DNA from: Branchinecta lynchi
Taxonomy: Eukaryota; Arthropoda; Branchiopoda; Anostraca; Branchinectidae
DNA length: 64,000 nt
Direction of reading: 5' to 3'
Assembly: GCA_023053575.1 (NCBI GenBank)
Contig: JAKZAP010000001.1
Span: 9,192,849-9,256,848 of the forward strand
Below are positions 44,511 through 56,530 of the stretch, piece by piece. The notes beneath the pieces were generated by a model, which ran no database searches, was not told where the DNA came from, and saw nothing but the letters and a program-made list of their open reading frames with translations. Position 1 is the first letter of the stretch, and the number at the start of each line of letters is the position of its first letter. Position numbers and translations under genes: made by a program.

Positions 44511-45795
44511 TTATGGCACTTGCCTTCCGGCCAAGTGCCATATACCGATCACTTTTCCGTCGGTCTGTCGGTCGGTCGGTTAGTCCGGTGTTTGCGAGTT
44601 AGGGTACTTCCAGATAAGCTAGGACGATGAAACTTGGCAGGGATATGAGGGACCCGACCAAACTAAGTTGGAAACAGTCATTTGCCCGATCCGACCATCG
44701 TGGGGGGAGGGAGAGGAGCCGGAATCCGGAATTTAGTGGCAGGCATAACTTTCGAACGGGTTACCGGATCTTAATGAAATTTGATATATGGAAAGACGTC
44801 ATGTCTCAGATGTCCCATTTCAAGTCCGGACCGAATCCGATGAATGTGGGGGGGGGGGGGGACCGGAAATCATGTGACACGCTCAGAGTGGAATTCAAGT
44901 CCGAAACGGATCGGGTGACTTTGGGGGAAGTTGGAGGGGGGCGGGCCGAAAATCGTGTGACATGTTCAGATTGGACGATGGGGATGAAACTTGATGTTAA
45001 GAACAATCGCAAACCCTAGATACATAATGGAAACGACCGACCCGGAACCGGGCACTGTGGGGGGAGTTGGAGGGAGGGTTCCGAAATTCCAATGATCCCG
45101 AGTTAAGATGCTTCCACATGTGCTAGGACGATAAAACTTGATAAAACTTGATGTTAAGAACAATCGCAAACCCTAGATACATAATGGAAACGACCGACCC
45201 GGAACCGGGCACTGTGGGGGGAGTTGGAGAGAGGGTTCCGAAATTCCAATGATCCCGAGTTAAGATGCTTCCACATGTGCTAGGTTGATAAAACTTAGCA
45301 GGCCTATCAGGAATCTGACTATTTTAAGTTAAGAAAACTCGTTTATCCGATTCGATCATCTTGGCGTGAGTGGAAGGAAGGGGAATCTGGAATCTTGATG
45401 CATGTCTGACTTTTGAGCGGGTGATCGGATGTTCAAGAAACTTGATATTCAAATAGTACTCATGTCTTAGATGTCCCATTTCATGTGCGGATAGGATCCG
45501 GTCAGTGTGGGAGGAATGGGGGGAGGGGGTGGGGACCGGAAATTTCGTGACACGCTTAGAGTGTAGCGATTGAGATGATGCGTGGTGGGAAGAACAAGCA
45601 TAAACCCTAGATACATCAGTGACAGAGCCGGATCGGATTCCGGGACTCTGGGGAAGTTGGATCCGGGGGATCCGGAATTCCGGTGATCGCGATTTAAGTA
45701 CTTCGAGATATACTAGGACGATAAAACTTGGCATGAACATAAGAGACTTGACAAGATGAGCTTAGAAAGTGTCATTTCCCAGATCCGACCATCCC
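44511..45795 (-). mobile_element. Family A element, 3' half, with 157-bp internal duplication
   Basis: The 3' hairpin and GTCGGTCGGTCGG tract at 44511-44580 identify the terminus. A block starting AACTTGATGTTAAGAACAAT is present twice in tandem (about 44988-45145 and 45146-45303) with almost no differences. The element is cut off at about 45795. Confidence 0.75.
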
Positions 45796-45984
45796 TTAAA
45801 GAATTCATCTTAACCTTAAAATACCCAAAAATACTTTAAGTAAAATATACATTTTCATGATCCCAATGAGCCCATGATCATTTTTGCCTCACTGATTTGC
45901 CTAGAAATGAATTTCTAGCATCCTGAAAGTGCGCATATTTTAACCGAAAAGTAAAAAAAATACTTTTGACCAAACAAACTATAT

Positions 45985-46115
45985 TGTTGCTTCAGCCCAA
46001 GCTGACTGCGAATCATGTTTGATAGTGCAAAACGGATACGTCAGCTGAATTTTATTCGCTCTATATTTCAGTGCTTCTTGGCAAGGGTCCTCTTCAGACT
46101 CAAAGCCGCTCAAGT
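45985..46115 (-). mobile_element. Penelope-like fragment, minus strand
   Basis: Reading the minus strand: CTGAAGAGGACCCTTGCCAA (CTGAAGA at 46091-46097), GAAATATAGAGCGAATAAAA (GAAA at 46066-46069), CAGCTGACGTATCCGTTTTG, and GCAGTCAGCTTGGGCTGAAG. The order of blocks is the same as in the copies at 51.8 and 57.7 kb. Confidence 0.5.
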
Positions 46116-47017
46116 TGGAAAAACGAACTTGGGGGAAAACAAACCAAAAAGTTTCTCTGAGCGGTTATTCGTAAAAACAGACTGAGAACACTCGCCGGCA
46201 ACGATAAGTTCCATCGAGCATCGACGTAACCCGTGAATAGACAGTTCCAACGTATCGGGACCATCGTCCACAAGACTCGCCGCGTCCGGTACCGTACGTT
46301 TATGTGCCCATCCCTTCCGTCTCACTCTCTAGTGCCATGTTCGAGACTTGCCCTCTCGTCTCCTGATCATATTTTTTTCATGTTTATAGTTTATTTTCAA
46401 TAAAAAAAAGTCAATTTTTGGGTTAATAGCGCAGTCAGTTTAGGGGTAAGGAAACCTGCCATATCTAAACTTTTTTTTTCATCCACCTTACAATTAGCTT
46501 TCCCGGAATCGGACGAAAACCGAGATTCTGTACCATACAAGAAAAAAGCTTATTCTAAAAAAACTATTTTGTCTAATTTAAGTTTATAAGTTTTGTCCAA
46601 GACTGTGGTACCCAATTCTGATTAAATTAAAAAGTTTGAAATGAGGTTGATAGAGAACATGTGAGGTAAGAGAAGATGTGGGTCTTACTTCTTCGCTTTC
46701 TTTTTCTCAACGAACCACTGCTTGGTTCAGAATCCGGCAAAAACAGTAAAACGAAATGTATGGAAAGGGATATTCGGTAAAAAAAAATAAAAAAATAGGG
46801 ACGGTCAAAGCTTCGAAAGCAAAAATCATATTTTTCATTCTAGCGTTTTAATCCTCCATCGGATTTCAAGTCTGCGAACTCGGAGTAAGAGTCTCGGAAT
46901 TTGATGATGCACAATTACTACAGTCTGATCTAGCAGAGACTTTGTACATTGTCGTTGGCGAAATATCACGAGTGTAGAAACAGAAAAGCTTAGCAGGAAA
47001 CTAAGCGGGCAGATGAG
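46116..47017. other. Unassigned stretch between two family A copies
   Basis: A few family-B-like words (GGGGTAAGGAAACCTGCC; CCGGAATCGGACGAAAACCG) suggest a very old family B remnant on the minus strand at 46.43-46.75 kb. No gene seen. Confidence 0.35.
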
Positions 47018-49310
47018 TTTTTATGGCACTTGAGCTTACTCAAGTGCCATATAGCGATTGTAATTTCTGTCCGTCAGTCGGTCTGTCGGTCTGTCGGTCC
47101 CGGTTTTGCTAGTTCGGGCACTTCCAGATAAGCTAGGACGATGAAACTTGGCAGGCATATCAGGAACTGGACCAGATTAAATTATAAATTGTCGCCTCCT
47201 CGATCCGACCATCTGGAGGGGAGTGGAGGGAGGGGGAATCCGGAAAAAATAGGAAAAATTAGATATTTTTAGCTTACGAACGGGTGATCGGATCTTAATG
47301 AAACTTGATATATGGAAGGACTTCGTGTCTCAGACCCTCCATTTTAAATCCAGACCGGATCCGGTGACACTGGGGGGAGTTGGAGGGGGAAACCGGAAAT
47401 CTTGGAAAACACTTAGAGTAGAGGGATCCGGATGAAACTTGGTGGAAAGTACAAGCAAAAGTCCTAGATACGTGACTGATATAACCGGAACGGATCCGCT
47501 CACTTTGGGGGAGTTGGGGCGGGGGAGAAGTCCGAATTTTTAGTGATCCCGCGAATTCCGTGCTTCCTGATGTGCGGGGACGATGGAAATTGACAGGCAT
47601 GTCTGGGACCCGACCAGATTAAATAGGAAATCTTCAATTCCCCGATTCGACCATCTGGGGGGGGGAGTGGAGGGAGGGTGAAGCCAAAATTTGAGGTATT
47701 TTTAGCTTGCGAACGGGTGATCGGATCTTGATGAAAATTGATATTTAGGATGACCTCGTGTCTCAGATATCTCACTTTAAATCCGGGCCGGATCCGATGA
47801 CACGGGGGGGAGTTGGAGGAGGGAACCGGAAATTTTGAGAAACGCTTAAAGTGGAGGGATCGGGATGAAACTTGGTGGGAAAAACAAGCACAGGTCCTAG
47901 ACACGTCATTGACATAACCGGACCTTATCAGGGCACTGTGGGGGAGTTGGGGTGGGGGTCCGGATTTCCAGCGATCCCGCGAGTTCGGCATACTTCCTGA
48001 TGTCCTAGGGCGATGAAACTTGGCAGGTATGTCAGGGATCCGAACAGATTGACTTGAGAACAGCCGTTTCCCCGACCCGACCATCGTGGGGGGAGTGGGT
48101 GGATGGGGAGTCCGGAATCTAGTGGCGTGCATAACTTTTGAACCGGGGATCGGATTTGAATGAAACTTGTCTGGTGAGCTATCGCCTCGGACGTTCAGTG
48201 TCACGTCCGGGTCGGGTCCGATACCTGTGGGGATGGGGGGGGGGGGGTGGAAAACTCAAGAAACTCTAAAAGCAGAGGGATTGGGACGAAACTTAATGGA
48301 TGGAACAAGCATTGGGCCTAGATGAAATTGACGGAGCCAGATGGTTTCGGGGCTCTGTGGGGGGAGTTGGAGGGGGTTTCCTGGAATTCCGGTAGTCGTG
48401 AGTTAGAATAGTTCCAGATGTAAAACGACAACGAAACTTTGCAGGCATATTAGCGACCCGAATTATCTTGACTTAAGAACCTGACACAACATACCCCCGG
48501 AAACTTCCGTTCCTAGATCCGAGCATTTTTTGGGGAGCAAGAGAAGAGAAATATGGAAATTGACTTCTATAAATTGCGAACGAGTGGTCTGATTCGAGTG
48601 AAACTTCATGGGTGATACGAATCGATGGCCTCGACATGTAAAACATGCGTTCGAACCATATGCGACCACGATTAGGGGAATTGGGGGTGGGGAGACTTTT
48701 AACATGCACAAAAACCAAACGGATGGACCGAATGAGATGCAAACTCGACAGTGCCGAGTTTATCGGCCTAGATTTGTTATTTGGCGTCCGGGCCGGATTC
48801 GGTAGGGGGGGGTACTGGAAACTTGCAGATAGGCTATGCTCCAATTGCAGTCAAACTTGATGGACAGGAACAGGGAATTAAGAGATTGGGCCCGAACCGG
48901 CTCCGACAACGTTGGTGGAGGGGGGGGGGGGTACCGGAACTTTCCAAAAATGGTCAGATTCGAGTGAAACTTGATAGATGGTATACACGAAGATGCTTTA
49001 GGTGGTCGATTTTTTTTATTCCGAACCAGATTCGGCCACGGTAGGTGGAGATAGAGTGAGTACCGGAAATCGTGTAGCACGTCTAGGAATCAAACAAATG
49101 GATTTATTGGGATGAAAGTTTGAACAGTCATGTGCATTTGCTACAGACAATCGAGACGATGCCGGAACTGCTCAGAAATGAGTGAAACTAAATATCCTAT
49201 TTCTATTGCCGAACCGCATTTTTGGATGGCGGGTGTATTTTGTGACGTTCTCATCTACTTTCTTGTACAGCCTACTCGTACAAGTGCCATATGAGCTCGT
49301 AGCTCTTGTT
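47018..49310 (-). mobile_element. Family A element, full length, minus strand
   Basis: This is the best complete copy. The A-run and hairpin TATGGCACTTGAG/CTCAAGTGCCATA lie at 47018-47052, the (GACC)n tract next, then about 15 degenerate units of about 140 bp. The 5' terminus ACAAGAGCTACGAGCTCATA is at 49310 read backwards. No protein frame. The hairpin loop-proximal pairs differ from those of other copies while the stem is kept. Confidence 0.85.
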
Positions 49311-49519
49311 AAGATTTTCGGTTGATCGACGGAGCATAACCGAACATACCAGTGTCAGTTCTGTGCAAACCTAGAGTATAGAGATCTTTTCCTTTCTTGT
49401 GATGATTTTTCTAGCGATCGGTGGCATCGTTACACAAGGTATGAGCACCGCTGCTCAAAATTTTGAGGCATACCTAACGTTGGAGCGCACGGCACTCAAG
49501 TTGATTTGTGTATGACTGA

Positions 49520-50901
49520 CAGGGACGTCGCTAAGGGGGTGTGTGTGTGTGGGGGGGGGGGGGGGTACCACCCCCCTCGAAGAAAGAAAAAAGCTAAAAT
49601 GGGCGCTCGCAGAGCGCCCGACCGTGAAAATTCTGCTCATCTGGGCGCTCATTCAGAAAAGCTGAATGGGGGGCTGGCAGTGCGCCCGGAAAAAGCAGTA
49701 AGGCTAGTTATTAAGGCTTCGGCTGGTCTGGGTTCTCGAGCGTCTGAAATTGCATTCTCAGTCGCATGTTTCGAGAGGCAGGCTATTTCTAGTTGTTCAG
49801 ATAAGAAGAGGTTTTTTAATCATATTTTGTCAGAACGATAAGTATGATTGTTAGATCTAAACTTCCATGACCGACCGCAGACAAATCTTGAAATTCGCCC
49901 TGCAGCACGCAGTTTTAATCTAAGTTTTACCACGATCTGTTGTCTACTAGTATCTCTCGATATTCGAGTAAAAATTAGGCTGATTTTGCTTGTGGCGTAC
50001 CTTTCCAATAATTTGTCAGTTTCATGTAAAGATTCTTTGTATTTTAGTAGAAAAGCATTTAATGATAAGAATTTTTCTCCAGTCCGACGTTAAAAAATAA
50101 ATCGGCTTCGTGAGCAATGAGAGAAGATTAAATGACGGGTCTGATTATTGCAACACGTCATTTTATTTTTATTTTGTGTTTGAACTGTCAACAAGTCAAC
50201 TCCATTTCAGTTTTTTTTTTTTTGGATGATCAGTACTTCTTTTTTGGAAAGGCTCGAACTGAAGCACATTATCCAACTTCTAGCTAAATCTCACATTTTT
50301 CTGGAACCGTCGTGAACAAAGACAGGCGGCCAGATCCTGCTAAGTGGCCCTTACCTTCATTTGGGATCAGAAAAGGCGGTCTGATTATACAGGATTCCAC
50401 AGAATTTGCCTGCAGCGCCTTTCATAGTAGACTCTATTTACTGGGAAGTCGCGTCATTTCATTCGGATTTTAGGCTTGAAATTTCGGGGCTTGGGACGCA
50501 TTAAAAGCTATATAGATTTTGTTGCGGGGTAGTAGTGTTCTGACAAAAAAAGTCATGGCCTACTTAAAAAATTTCGACTGCGGCACTCATTTTCGTTATG
50601 TCTGATATACAGTTTGGCGGATATAGTGCTGTGTTTCTTGGCTATTGTTTCTAACTGGTATGAGTATTGGGCCTTCCGGACATCTGCCAGTCGTATATTT
50701 TAAGATACTCAGCTCCCACGCCTTGAAACCGCTTCTGAGCTCGGAGATACAACTAGACTTCTAATCTTCTGTCTTCAACACTAGCAGTTATCACGAGTTT
50801 TATTGTCACACATGAGACGAACAGTTAAAAAGGGCGGCAGGGCGCCGGCAGGCGCCCTGCCACCCCCCACCCCCCTCGAGTTTTGGCTAGCGACGCCTCT
50901 G
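49520..50901 (+). mobile_element. 1.4-kb non-autonomous hAT-like element
   Basis: The ends CAGGGACGTCGCTAAG and CTAGCGACGCCTCTG are inverse with two differences. Inside the left end is a (GT)n then G-run; inside the right end a C-run. Flanks ATGACTGA (49512-49519) and TTGACTGA (50904-50911) match at seven of eight but are offset by two bases from the right end. Interior blocks like TTTGCCTGCAGCGCC recall the element at 40.17 kb. Short frames inside are not recognised. Confidence 0.65.
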
Positions 50902-51790
50902 AATTGACTGATCCTCAGCTGCAGTCCATGCAGGGCAGCCCTCTTTTCGTCAGTTTCTTTTCTTTCGCTGGCAAAGCGATATTGACCACAGTTCAGGAAT
51001 TCGTCAAGTTTTCTCCAATGTTTCGTTTAAGCTTTCTACTGCCTGTCGGAGCCATCCTTACAGATCTTACCCTAGGTTCAGTATCGGAAAACCTTTTTGC
51101 TTGTTAAATGACGCGAAGTTTTGCTTACTCCTAGGAAATGGCTTTTGCCAGCTCCGCTCGAGATCATGATCAGCGACGAGCATGTCTTCTTTTCCGGCCA
51201 ATCTCATCCTCCTCCCGAGATAATAGGTCAGCGGCAATTTTGGGACCGCCTCCGGCGTTTTCTGGAAGCTGCATTGTATCTCGCAAAGTTGGCTGGATCG
51301 TCGTGTGAGGAGTAACCACGTAATGGATTTGTAAGATTGGTAAGTTCTAGTTCTCTTAGTTATTTTGCCCATGGTCCTTGTCCCACATGAAAACTGTAAA
51401 CATTATTTTCAGTAGATTATTTCAGGCTGTGCTGTTTCAGTCTAGATGGTCACGGAAGCGGCTGAAAGCTTGTATAGCCGTCATTACACAAAACACAAAC
51501 AATTTAGGATTGGTCGCAGCGGATTTTAGTGGTCTGACTTTTTGTCTGGGATGGAATGTTTGAAGACCTTTTGTGGCCTGTCTGTAGCGTGCTCGAATCA
51601 CTGATGTACCCATGCCTCGAACTTATTTTGCTTTTGTTGCATTGGACTACGGTGAGATTGACCTTCGCTTTCTTAGAGTCGAGCTATTTTACACTGCCCG
51701 TCATTTCTGGCATTGAAGCCATACTGTTCGCCAAAGAAAGCGTATTTTTTTTACTAAATATTCATCAATTTTTTTACTAAATATTCCTCA
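50902..51790. other. Unassigned stretch with short frames
   Basis: Several frames of 60-100 codons exist on both strands (for example 50883-51107 plus, 51067-51372 minus). None shows a family signature, and none links by splice phase. They may be decayed transposon DNA. Confidence 0.35.
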
Positions 51791-51900
51791 AGCGGCTTGA
51801 GCGGCTTGAGCCTGAAGAGGACCCTTGCCAAGAAGGGCCGAAATATAGCTCTAATAAAATGTAGCTGACTTATCCGTTTTGCTCCGTCAAGTATTTTTTA
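51790..51900 (+). mobile_element. Penelope-like fragment with hammerhead-like core
   Basis: AGCGGCTTGAG is repeated, then CTGAAGA (51812-51818), GGACCCTTGCC, AAGAAGGGCC and GAAA (51840-51843), then TAGCTGACTTATCCGTTTTG. Here the stem GG(A)CCCTT/AAGGGCC is perfect. Confidence 0.5.
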
Positions 51901-52975
51901 CTTATGGTCTCGCGATCTTGCACTCTTATCTTCCTTTGCTCTTACCACACATAGATCAAGTTTCGTCCGAAGCGGTTCCCCGTTCAGGAGTAGGGCATGT
52001 CACAATTTTCTTGATTCTCCAACATTTAACGCGGAACGCTTCGCAAATAGATCAACAAACAATACAAACAGGAAGATGAAGATTCTCGGTCAGAAACAAA
52101 TTTACAGAAGTATGGAATTACACCAGTTGGAATTCGATCTGCAACTTTCTCCTTATGTGTTAAATTAACATACTCGCCGGTTTAATATAACAGTAAAATA
52201 GTTTAAGTAATACCTTCAGTAATATCTTGAGTAATAATTTTGTTTTACTATCATTGGTGGTTTCCCCCCAGAGTATCGTCAGTGCGTCGGTCGTCTCATC
52301 TCTTTAGCTTTTGTTAAATTCGTTTAGGAAGTTACATGCTAGTTGTCCCCATTTTTGGAACAGGACGGGGGTTGCCATGTATGAACGACGGTCTTCATTC
52401 TATCAGTTATATCTGTCATTCTGGCCATCGATCCTGGTGTTCGCCGTGAAGCAATTTTAAGATTTTTTTTGTTTTCTTATATTTGAAAATAAAGTGACCT
52501 AAAAAAAGCCGGGTTCTATCGCACACGGTTGGTTCGGAAAACAATTGTTTAAATCCGGTTGAGTCAAAAGGTTCGATTTTGGACATTTGGGCTATGATGA
52601 GACTGACCTTCGCTTTCTTTGACTTGGACTACGTTATACAAGGAACATATAAGTTAATAGGATATTAGTCTTCGGTCCCATGCAGCGATTATAAATACCC
52701 CGACAAAACTGAGCTGAGCTAGAGGTACTTGCTGAGCTTTGGGTTGATGCCCGTCTACACCCCTATTTGCCGCTGCGTGCGCTAGCCAGTCCGACCCTTT
52801 AAACCTCTTTTCCATTAGCAATGCAGTAACAAGTGCAATAAACCAAATCGTAGCAGCCTAATACAGTTTCCAACTGTTCATTAAAGATTAAAGTACGACG
52901 CATCGTCTTATTTGTTGCTGTTGCACCAAAATCCTCATCCATAGATATATCTCCCAAATATACAAGGGTTGGATT
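51901..52975. other. Unassigned stretch
   Basis: No gene or nameable repeat. A short phrase, GACTGACCTTCGCTTTCTT (52601-52619), echoes 51656-51674. Confidence 0.35.
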
Positions 52976-53540
52976 TACCTGTCAATGTAGACGAGCTTAA
53001 TTCATAGTAAATCGGCACCCAGCTGCCCATGAACGGGAGGAGGGGGGGGGGTGGTCGGAACCCATCAGAATGCGTATTTATGCCTCTATTTCCTCAAGTA
53101 TACCAGCTCAGAGTTTGATTCCATCACGGGTCAAAAACTTTTTTCATGCGCAATTTGGGCCGATTGACCATGAGCTTTGAGGTACGCCGCATAGTCTTAT
53201 TGGTTCCTGTTACACCTTTGCACAAGGCCGTATCCAGGGGGGGATAGGGGATTGACCCCCCTCCCCCCCCCCCCGAAACATACCAAAATAAACATTTTTA
53301 TAGGCTTTCCCCTCTGATTTGTACTTTTTTGTCCGATCTCAGGTAAAAGAAAAACCGAAAGGCACCCCCCCCCCCCCGATATAAATTTCTGGATGCGGGC
53401 CTGCCTTTGCCTCTATATATACATATCCACAAGTATACAGAACTTGAACTCGAGACATGTCATACACGAACGTAACTCATGGGCAAATTGGGCCCACTTG
53501 CCCATGAACGGGGAGGGTGGTGGTGGTTCAACGCTGCATA
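52976..53540. repeat. Family C repeat carrying a hAT-type miniature element
   Basis: CAGCTGCCCATGAACGGGAG, GGAACCCATCAGAATGCGTA, CTCAAGTATACCAGCTCAG and GGGCCCACTTGCCCATGAAC mark successive degenerate units. The miniature element at 53223-53403 interrupts it. Confidence 0.5.
53223..53403 (+). mobile_element. 181-bp hAT-type miniature element
   Basis: The ends CAAGGCCGTATCCAGG and CTGGATGCGGGCCTG are inverse. The flanking 8-mers CCTTTGCA and CCTTTGCC match at seven of eight. It shares its whole layout with the copy at 34769-34954: G-run, C-run, CGAAACATACxAAAATA. Confidence 0.85.
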
Positions 53541-53698
53541 ATCAACGGGTACCCTTCTCTGTGTTATGTTGAGGCTTATCGACTTTGCAATAAATAATTT
53601 TGGTAGTCGACTTATTTCAGAGGATACACTTGTCTGACAAGAAAATAAAGTTCAGAAATAAATTTATCGTGTTTTCTTAGCCAATGGACACTTCTAAT

Positions 53699-53767
53699 AA
53701 GTAAGTAGGTAAGTAATTTATTTTTGACCCGCCATTTTGGAAAGGCGGAGTAAATGAAGAAAATAAA
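53699..53767 (-). mobile_element. Very short LINE 3' end with CTTA-type tail
   Basis: AAGTAAGTAGGTAAGTAATTTATTT-type tail, ACCCGCCATTTTGG and GGCGGAGTAAATGAAGAAAA match the last 70 bp of the LINEs at 20.0 and 22.8 kb. It is a severely 5'-truncated insertion. Confidence 0.75.
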
Positions 53768-54429
53768 TGCTTTACTTTGTATTAAATGCTTCACAAATAA
53801 ACATTTCCGACTTCCTTTAGAAGGCGCTACGAAAATCGGCCGTTTTCTTGTTATCCCTTGTCTCTACCTCTCTGGCATTTCGGCGATCCAAATCTTCGGA
53901 GCTGGGATATCGTGGCAGGAAATTCAAAAAATCCCAGCAATGCTTGTTAGAAAAGGATATATTTGAGATGTCGCCAAAGTCAAGCCGCAGATGCAGTTTA
54001 CCTGATTGTTCTAGTGTTTCATCAGAAGTTCCATGGCTGAAAGTGCCTATTAAAAGTTTTTCTTTGTGGAATAGCGTTGTGAAGCTTGATTAGCTTGCTT
54101 TATAAAAATGTACAAGAATGTGCAGAAAGCTTATAAAAAATAAAACAGCAACAAAAATCGTTCAAAAACAAATAACCTATTCAAATCTGAATTATAGAAG
54201 CTGATTTATGCATAAAATAAAGATCTACAAGAAACATCACTTTTATCTTTGTCCAAGCTAGTAAAACTGAGCATGTACTGGCCCAAAAATTACGCTTTGA
54301 AATATCACAGAGAGGAAACTGTTGAAAAAGCTGCTGATCTAGGGGGTAAGTATTGTTCCTAGGTTGTTACAGAGTGGGATTGGGGTAGTTTGATGTGCCC
54401 ATTGAATCGACTTCAGAATGAACTTTTAT

Positions 54430-54550
54430 TTCTGTTTTGGACTACCTGTCCAGAAAGAAATAAAGCTCAAACACGAATTCAGCATGTCTCCTTACACCTA
54501 CATGGAACCTCTACTCAACTCCAGATAAAACTTTTACTTCGAACCCCACA
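54430..54550 (+). mobile_element. Family B fragment
   Basis: CTACCTGTCCAGAAAGAAAT, CACGAATTCAGCATGTCTCC and CAGATAAAACTTTTACTTC are family B unit words on the plus strand. Confidence 0.6.
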
Positions 54551-54781
54551 TTCTTTCGTAGCAGATTAGATTGAACTTTACCTTTACCATTGGAGATTTG
54601 GGGAAACCGTATTCATCCCAAATCTCTGGTACCGTACCCGTCTGTTTTCCGTAAAGGACCTGTCTTACCTATAATATTAACGCAACCTACTTCCATCATC
54701 ACTCCATGATATATATCACTAAGCTCGGATACTTCAATTTCGTACGGTTCATTCTAACCCCTCTAAGCAAACCAGGCTGAT

Positions 54782-55245
54782 TTTTGGGATCCCAAAACGT
54801 AAGTAGAGGGATACCTATGACTTCTCAAAAGTTGTCCGTCTGTCCGTTTGTCAGTCCGTCTGTCAGCACGATAACTCTCGAAGGGAGTGAGTAATTTTGC
54901 TGAAACTTGGCGTGAGGATTCATTTAGTCAAGGAAAAGTTCGAATTCGTAGATGGCCCTCATAGCTGTATATTTCGGGGAGGGGTTTCAAATTAAGGTGC
55001 GAAAAAGATATTTTTTAGGAGCTAATGAGATAGTGACTTAGGGGTAAGGAAACATGCTGAATCCGAATATGAAAATTATTTTCTCGCCGGACAGATAGTT
55101 CACAAATCCGGGAAAAAAAAGAAAAATCTGTCAAAAATGAAAGTTTATTCTAAAGTTGATAACATATATCTGAACATTATTTTCCTGCCGAAGAAGTAGT
55201 TTGCCAGGAACGCAGCTGAAACAAGGACATTCGTCAAAGTAGTAC
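54782..55245 (-). mobile_element. Family B element, 3' portion
   Basis: The minus-strand 3' terminus TTTTGGGATCCCAAAAA lies at 54782-54798, followed by the (GACG)n tract and units with ATTTTCTCGCCGGACA. It decays at about 55245. Confidence 0.8.
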
Positions 55246-55267
55246 AAGCTATAGGTCAAAAACAAAA

Positions 55268-55835
55268 TTGATTGATTGATTGATTATGGAACCTAGGGCC
55301 CGGAAGTGCCTTTTTGTGTTTGAACCTCCCCCACCCTTCTGGTTCAAGGGCAATTGTGCCCAGGCTATAGGCTACAGTGACTTAGTTTCGTAGCTTGAGA
55401 GTATTTGAAATTGCGATGATGAGATTTCGTTTAAGTTACTTTGACATCCTAGAGTCTGAAAGTATCTTTTGAAGTTGTATCTCCCCCAACCTCCCGGTTA
55501 ATGGGCAACTAGGCTCAGATTACCAAGTTCCTGAAGTTCATGACTTGACAACGGGTTTCGATGTACGACGATGAAGCTTCCAGATTCTCGGAATTATGAG
55601 ATTATCTAAGCACTTTTTGTGGTTCACATCGTGACCCTCCCGGCTCATGGGTAACAGGCCGATTGCCTAGTGACCCGAATTTCGTAACTTGACAGCGAGT
55701 TGGATTAGGACGACAAAACACTTTTTGCTGAGTGAATTGCAGCTAATTATGGATGAACATGATCCCATCTCGCCCTCCCCACTTGGATCATGGACAGATA
55801 TATAGGCTCTCTTTCCCTAAAATTGGTGAGGATAA
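55268..55835. repeat. Diverged family C repeat with (GATT)n edge
   Basis: After four to five GATT repeats come degenerate units with CCTCCC..C..CGGTTAATGGGCAA, GGCTCATGGGTAACAGGC and TAACTTGACAGCGAGTTGGA words. Non-coding. Confidence 0.4.
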
Positions 55836-56014
55836 ACTCGGATAGTGAGCCTTATGCATCATAATATAATATATTTCTACGTGTAAGTTTTTTAAGGTCG
55901 CTATGGAGAAGTTTCAAAAGTCGTTTTATTTAGCTAGTCATGTGTTCTCGCGTTAAGCAGGGGTTGATATTTGGACTTCTTTATTCTGGATGTGTTCTTG
56001 TGAAGTAAACACGA

Positions 56015-56530
56015 GGATATGATATGATACATATTTGCTTAAAGCCCGAGGGCCATCGCATACAAAACAAAGTACAAAACAAATGAAAAACAAACATCAA
56101 CTCTTCTAATAAATCTTATCTACAAAAACTCTTCTCTATGCTTCCAGCCTATCCGCAAAAATCTTCCAAGCTGCCTAACCTCCAAAAAACTTTTCTACTT
56201 AAACTATTCCACCAACCAACCTTCCCCGAAAATCTGCTCCCCAAATATTTCAACTCTCAAATCCTTCAGTTCCACTGTTCCACACATTCGCACATAAAAT
56301 GAAACAAATTCTCGTCCACACAACCACACATAGGGCAGGAGTAAAGACCACTAGACCGCCCCTTTACACTTCCCATATATTTTCTCCGAATCCCCAGGGG
56401 GAGGCTATCACTACGAGCGCTAACAGTCAATTTTAATTCCTCAGAAGATAACCCTTCTTTAGAAAACATTTCTAGACCCCAACACTCTACAGACAACAAA
56501 TGAAGTCGAAAATGAAGTAACAATGAGGCC
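56015..56530 (-). mobile_element. LINE C-terminus with zinc knuckle and (ATATC)n tail
   Basis: The minus-strand frame 56523-56266 reads GLEMFSKEGLSSEELKLTV and LYSCPMCGCVDENLFHFMCE. After a frameshift it continues VELKDLRVEIFGEQ. It aligns with the plus-strand copy at 18.1-18.5 kb, including the CPMCG...HFMCEC knuckle. The 3' UTR contains ATGGCCCTCGGGCTTTAAGC, also matched by the sister copy, and ends in ATATC repeats. Confidence 0.8.

Noticed and set aside
47500..48204. 234-codon minus-strand frame
   Set aside because: Lies wholly in a family A copy; its Pro/Ser-rich repeats (KFH..P..RS) are translations of the AAGTTTCAT and CCCCTCC boxes.
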